Assembly: GCA_002700095.1 (NCBI GenBank)
Contig: PACL01000057.1
Location: 58,559-118,747 of the forward strand
Length of the DNA stretch: 60,189 bases
Direction: 5' to 3'
DNA from: Fulvimarina sp.
Lineage (GTDB): Bacteria > Pseudomonadota > Alphaproteobacteria > Rhizobiales > Rhizobiaceae
Shown here: positions 59,390-60,189 of the stretch, piece by piece
How the letters are laid out: each line of letters starts with the position of its first letter
Position numbering within the stretch: position 1 is the stretch's first letter
Notes under the pieces: model-generated
What the model was told of the DNA's origin: nothing
What the model saw: only the letters and a program-made list of their open reading frames with translations
Database searches by the model: none
Translations under genes and position numbers: made by a program

Positions 59390-60189
59390 TCAGCCTTCAC
59401 GGTAGTAGTAGCTGTAGCCGTTCAGGGCCGGCGCGCCGCCGAGATGGGCGTAGAGCACTTTCGATCCGGCGGGGAAGAAGTCCTTCTTCGCGAGGTCGAT
59501 CAGCCCCTGCATCGATTTGCCCTCATAGACCGGGTCGGTCATCATCGCCTCGGTGCGGGCCGCAAGGCGGATCGCGTCGTTGGTCTCCTTGCTCGGAACG
59601 CCGTAGGCGGGATAGGCATAGTCGGGGTTGATGACGATCTCGCTGTCCTCGACCCGGCGGCCCAGCCCGACGAGTTCGGCGGTGTTGTCGACGATGGAGC
59701 GTACCTGCGACCGCGTCTGCTCGAGCGTCCCCGAGGCGTCGATGCCGATCACCCGGTCGGCGCGTCCGTCGGCGGCAAAGCCGACGACCATGCCGCCGAA
59801 TGTCGAGCCGGTGACGACGCAGACGATCACATAGTCGAACTTGAAGCCGAGCTCGGCCTCCTGGCTGCGCACCTCCTCGGCAAAGCCGACATAGCCGAGC
59901 CCGCCATATTTGTGCACTGAGGCGCCGGCCGGGATGCCGTAGGGCTTGCCGCCGGCGTCGCGGACCGACTGCATAGCCTTTTCCCAGCTTTCGCGGATGC
60001 CGATGTCGAACTCGTCCTCGACCAGGCGGGAATCGGCGCCCATCAGGCGGGTGAGAAGGATGTTGCCGACCCGATCGTAGACCGCGTCGTGATGCGGCAC
60101 CCACTTTTCCTGCACAACCACGCATTTCAGCCCGAGCTTCGCCGCCGTTGCCGCCACCATGCGGGTGTGGTTGGACTGGACACCACCGA
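59390..60189 (-). CDS. acdS: 1-aminocyclopropane-1-carboxylate deaminase (partial, 5' end outside window)
   Basis: The C-terminal 265 codons of a PLP fold-type II enzyme; the N-terminus lies beyond the right edge. The visible parts are [13 protein letters not shown] (substrate/PLP loop), [21 protein letters not shown] (in parts), [42 protein letters not shown] (the phosphate-binding loop), [21 protein letters not shown] and the closing [19 protein letters not shown]. This block set is that of AcdS rather than D-cysteine desulfhydrase. The enzyme splits ACC, the ethylene precursor, to alpha-ketobutyrate and ammonia, a trait of plant-associated bacteria. The PLP lysine lies outside the window, upstream of the GGVQSNHTR loop. 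Confidence 0.85.
   Translation of the reverse strand, partial: GGVQSNHTRMVAATAAKLGLKCVVVQEKWVPHHDAVYDRVGNILLTRLMGADSRLVEDEFDIGIRESWEKAMQSVRDAGGKPYGIPAGASVHKYGGLGYVGFAEEVRSQEAELGFKFDYVIVCVVTGSTFGGMVVGFAADGRADRVIGIDASGTLEQTRSQVRSIVDNTAELVGLGRRVEDSEIVINPDYAYPAYGVPSKETNDAIRLAARTEAMMTDPVYEGKSMQGLIDLAKKDFFPAGSKVLYAHLGGAPALNGYSYYYREG

Noticed and set aside
1..60189. tRNA, rRNA, CRISPR arrays, insertion sequences or prophage genes
   Set aside because: I looked for tRNA T-loop and acceptor patterns, regularly spaced repeats and transposase or integrase motifs and saw none.

Overview
The window is about 60 kb of GC-rich DNA from an alphaproteobacterium, most likely a member of the Hyphomicrobiales (Rhizobiales). 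An Aurantimonas/Jiella-like or other plant- or surface-associated lineage is plausible, but I cannot fix the genus. The clues are an archaeal-type class I lysyl-tRNA synthetase, a rhizobial-type palindromic intergenic repeat after chrA, several promoters that fit the alphaproteobacterial sigma-EcfG consensus, and an ACC deaminase at the right edge. No tRNA, rRNA, CRISPR array, prophage or transposase is recognisable.

Layout. 1-10.5 kb: a truncated LysE exporter; the L-lactate oxidation operon lutA-lutB-lutC on the minus strand; a DUF3422 membrane protein; then the glycolate oxidase genes glcD, glcE and glcF on the plus strand. A Uma2-family gene sits between glcD and glcE. A DUF433/DUF5615 toxin-antitoxin-like pair, whose toxin is frameshifted, sits between glcE and glcF. 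10.5-20 kb: DNA topoisomerase IB divergent from a small DUF2945 protein, a YqaA membrane protein, the chromate transporter chrA, a large secreted protein of unknown function, a family 2 glycosyltransferase and a polytopic membrane protein. 19-26 kb: two von Willebrand factor A proteins (DUF1194 and TadG-like) around a GlxA/AraC regulator, then a small helical protein, ExoD and a patatin phospholipase.

26-38 kb: an entericidin lipoprotein behind a sigma-EcfG promoter; a membrane adenylate/guanylate cyclase with a CxxCH haem-type sensor domain; a membrane glycosyltransferase with a GspE_N/MshEN-like N-terminus whose 3' end overlaps the cyclase; a solute-binding protein, TerB, LysRS, an SNase-like protein, an S24 repressor, BrkB, a small secreted protein and Pmp3/YqaE behind another sigma-EcfG promoter; and a decayed stretch holding AraC and alpha/beta-hydrolase remnants.

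38-60 kb: a plus-strand operon of a peptide/nickel-type ABC importer, a HAD phosphatase and a CocE/NonD hydrolase converges on a minus-strand carnitine catabolic operon (beta-keto acid cleavage enzyme, carnitine 3-dehydrogenase/thioesterase fusion, HSL-type esterase). Upstream on the same strand are a two-subunit molybdenum hydroxylase with a three-haem cytochrome c, then an RND efflux pump with its adaptor. A truncated acdS ends the window.

How the genes fit together. Lactate and glycolate oxidation, carnitine breakdown and the molybdenum dehydrogenase all feed electrons to the respiratory chain. Topoisomerase IB, DUF2945, entericidin and Pmp3 look like dispersed members of one general-stress regulon, joined by a shared promoter motif rather than by position. 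The best leads for something new are that promoter set, the nuclease/TA-like genes inside the glc operon, and the redox-sensing cyclase paired tail-to-tail with a possible c-di-GMP-binding glycosyltransferase.
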